A program made the position numbers and the translations under genes. 57,175 bases of DNA from NCBI GenBank assembly GCA_018065485.1, contig JAGHTF010000020.1, positions 1-57,175 of the forward strand, read 5' to 3'. This document shows, in pieces, positions 56,787 to 57,175 of the stretch (positions are counted from its first letter, which is position 1; the number at the start of each line of letters is the position of its first letter). The stretch is from Candidatus Cryptobacteroides fimicaballi. Lineage in GTDB: Bacteria; Bacteroidota; Bacteroidia; Bacteroidales; UBA932. The notes beneath the pieces were generated by a model, which saw only the letters and a list, made by a program, of their open reading frames with translations, was not told where the DNA came from and did not search any database.

Positions 56787-56794
56787 CAAAAATA
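56787..56794 (-). promoter_or_regulatory. -7 box for folE, abutting the GGTTA repeat
   Basis: The reverse strand reads TATTTTTG (TAnnTTTG) immediately next to the repeat. Transcription would begin about 6 bases further, within the repeat, giving a leader near 74 bases. Confidence 0.5.
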
Positions 56795-56826
56795 GTCAAA
56801 AATTTTTGCAGTTGTTTTCTTTTTCT

Positions 56827-56834
56827 TATATTCG
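56827..56834 (+). promoter_or_regulatory. Near-consensus -7 box for the DUF2795 gene
   Basis: The forward strand reads TATATTCG, one mismatch from TAnnTTTG, 27 bases before the ATG. Confidence 0.35.
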
Positions 56835-56861
56835 CGGCTCGAAACCATAGACGAAACAACT

Positions 56862-57083
56862 ATGTATTGGACACTGGAATTGGCAGGAAGCCTGGACGAT
56901 GCTCCGTGGCCTGCAACAAAAGACGAACTTATAGACTATGCAAATCGCTCGGGTGCCCCGGAAGAAGTCATTGAAAACCTTCAGGAACTCGAAGACGACG
57001 GCGAGATCTACGAAACCATCGAAGACATCTGGCCCGACTACCCCACAAAAGACGACTTTTTCTTCAACGAGGAAGAGTATTGA
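56862..57083 (+). CDS. Small acidic DUF2795-type protein
   Basis: A 73-residue acidic protein (MYWTLELAGSLDDAPWPATK, later LIDYANRSGAPEEVIENLQE and EDIWPDYPTKDDFFFNEEEY). Near-identical small proteins are widespread in Bacteroidota and belong to DUF2795; function unknown. No signal peptide or membrane segment. It has its own promoter and a strong terminator, so it is a single-gene unit, probably well expressed. Confidence 0.9.
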   Translation: MYWTLELAGSLDDAPWPATKDELIDYANRSGAPEEVIENLQELEDDGEIYETIEDIWPDYPTKDDFFFNEEEY

Positions 57084-57118
57084 CACTTAAAACGCTATTA
57101 TTCAATAGTTTAATATTT

Positions 57119-57149
57119 AACTACCTGCTATCCGGCAGGTAGTTTTTGT
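57119..57149 (+). terminator. Intrinsic terminator after the DUF2795 gene
   Basis: A perfect 9-bp stem, ACTACCTGC (57120-57128) with GCAGGTAGT (57135-57143), around the loop TATCCG, directly followed by TTTTG. Classic Rho-independent form. Confidence 0.9.
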
Positions 57150-57151
57150 TT

Positions 57152-57167
57152 TGTGATATCTATCACA
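57152..57167. promoter_or_regulatory. CRP/FNR-like palindrome at the right edge
   Basis: TGTGATATCTATCACA is TGTGA-N6-TCACA, the exact half-site spacing of CRP-family operators. It lies just past the terminator, so it probably belongs to a gene beyond the window. Confidence 0.5.
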
Positions 57168-57175
57168 TAGGTGTG

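Overview
The window is a chromosomal segment of a Bacteroidota, most likely Bacteroidales. This rests on SusC/SusD-type outer-membrane uptake pairs, many lipoproteins with a Cys around residue 18-21, a BACON domain, a FISUMP-like protein, and a repeated TAnnTTTG promoter element, which is the Bacteroidota housekeeping -7 box. The gut-type gene content fits a host-associated or rumen-type species, but the sequence does not fix the genus. Gene packing is dense: no gap between genes exceeds about 180 bases, and I found no tRNA, rRNA, CRISPR array or insertion sequence.

Region 1 (about 1-29,240) is a polysaccharide-utilisation locus (PUL), almost all on the + strand. It starts inside a SusC gene cut by the window edge and has a tandem-duplicated SusC/SusD pair. 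Next come a ceramidase-like/GH20 fusion, a second GH20, a divergent MurQ-like etherase, a 1,289-residue repeat lipoprotein, a transglutaminase-fold lipoprotein, three TIM-barrel glycosidase-like proteins, a GlcNAc/MurNAc-type kinase, an FHS-family sugar permease, a metallophosphoesterase lipoprotein and a secreted Ntn amidase. A reverse-strand M20 amidohydrolase closes the region. The transglutaminase-like protein looks like the pseudomurein endoisopeptidases (PeiW/PeiP type) of methanogens and their phages: it has a GNCCD / GHV / AD triad and two upstream segments resembling pseudomurein-binding repeats. The repeat lipoprotein starts with the same kind of segment, and two of the TIM-barrel proteins resemble a domain I recall from methanogen cell-wall proteins. 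My leading hypothesis is that this is a locus for binding, dismantling, importing and catabolising the pseudomurein wall of methanogenic archaea. Bacterial peptidoglycan is the main alternative.

In that model the surface repeat lipoprotein and SusD proteins bind the wall. The endoisopeptidase opens peptide cross-links, the TIM-barrel enzymes and GH20s release amino sugars, and the Ntn and M20 hydrolases trim amide-linked peptides. The permease imports the sugars, and the kinase plus divergent MurQ-like enzyme process them in the cytoplasm. A canonical MurK-MurQ pair for ordinary MurNAc salvage sits separately at 39.4-41.0 kb, so the PUL copies are probably specialised paralogues.

Region 2 (29.3-57.2 kb) is mostly housekeeping: dnaK with a possible sigma54-like promoter, an AMP-ligase with a CoA-acyltransferase-fold partner, two divergently transcribed lipoproteins, and corA-phosphotransferase-AraC. 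It continues with murK-murQ-recR-mntP, rpsA-rnz-glucosaminidase-mltG, divergent rsh and uvrB, guaB-guaA in unusually minimal forms, a second AMP-ligase, a HAD hydrolase, folE with a (GGTTA)n leader repeat, and a DUF2795 protein with a strong terminator. A CRP/FNR-like palindrome lies at the right edge.
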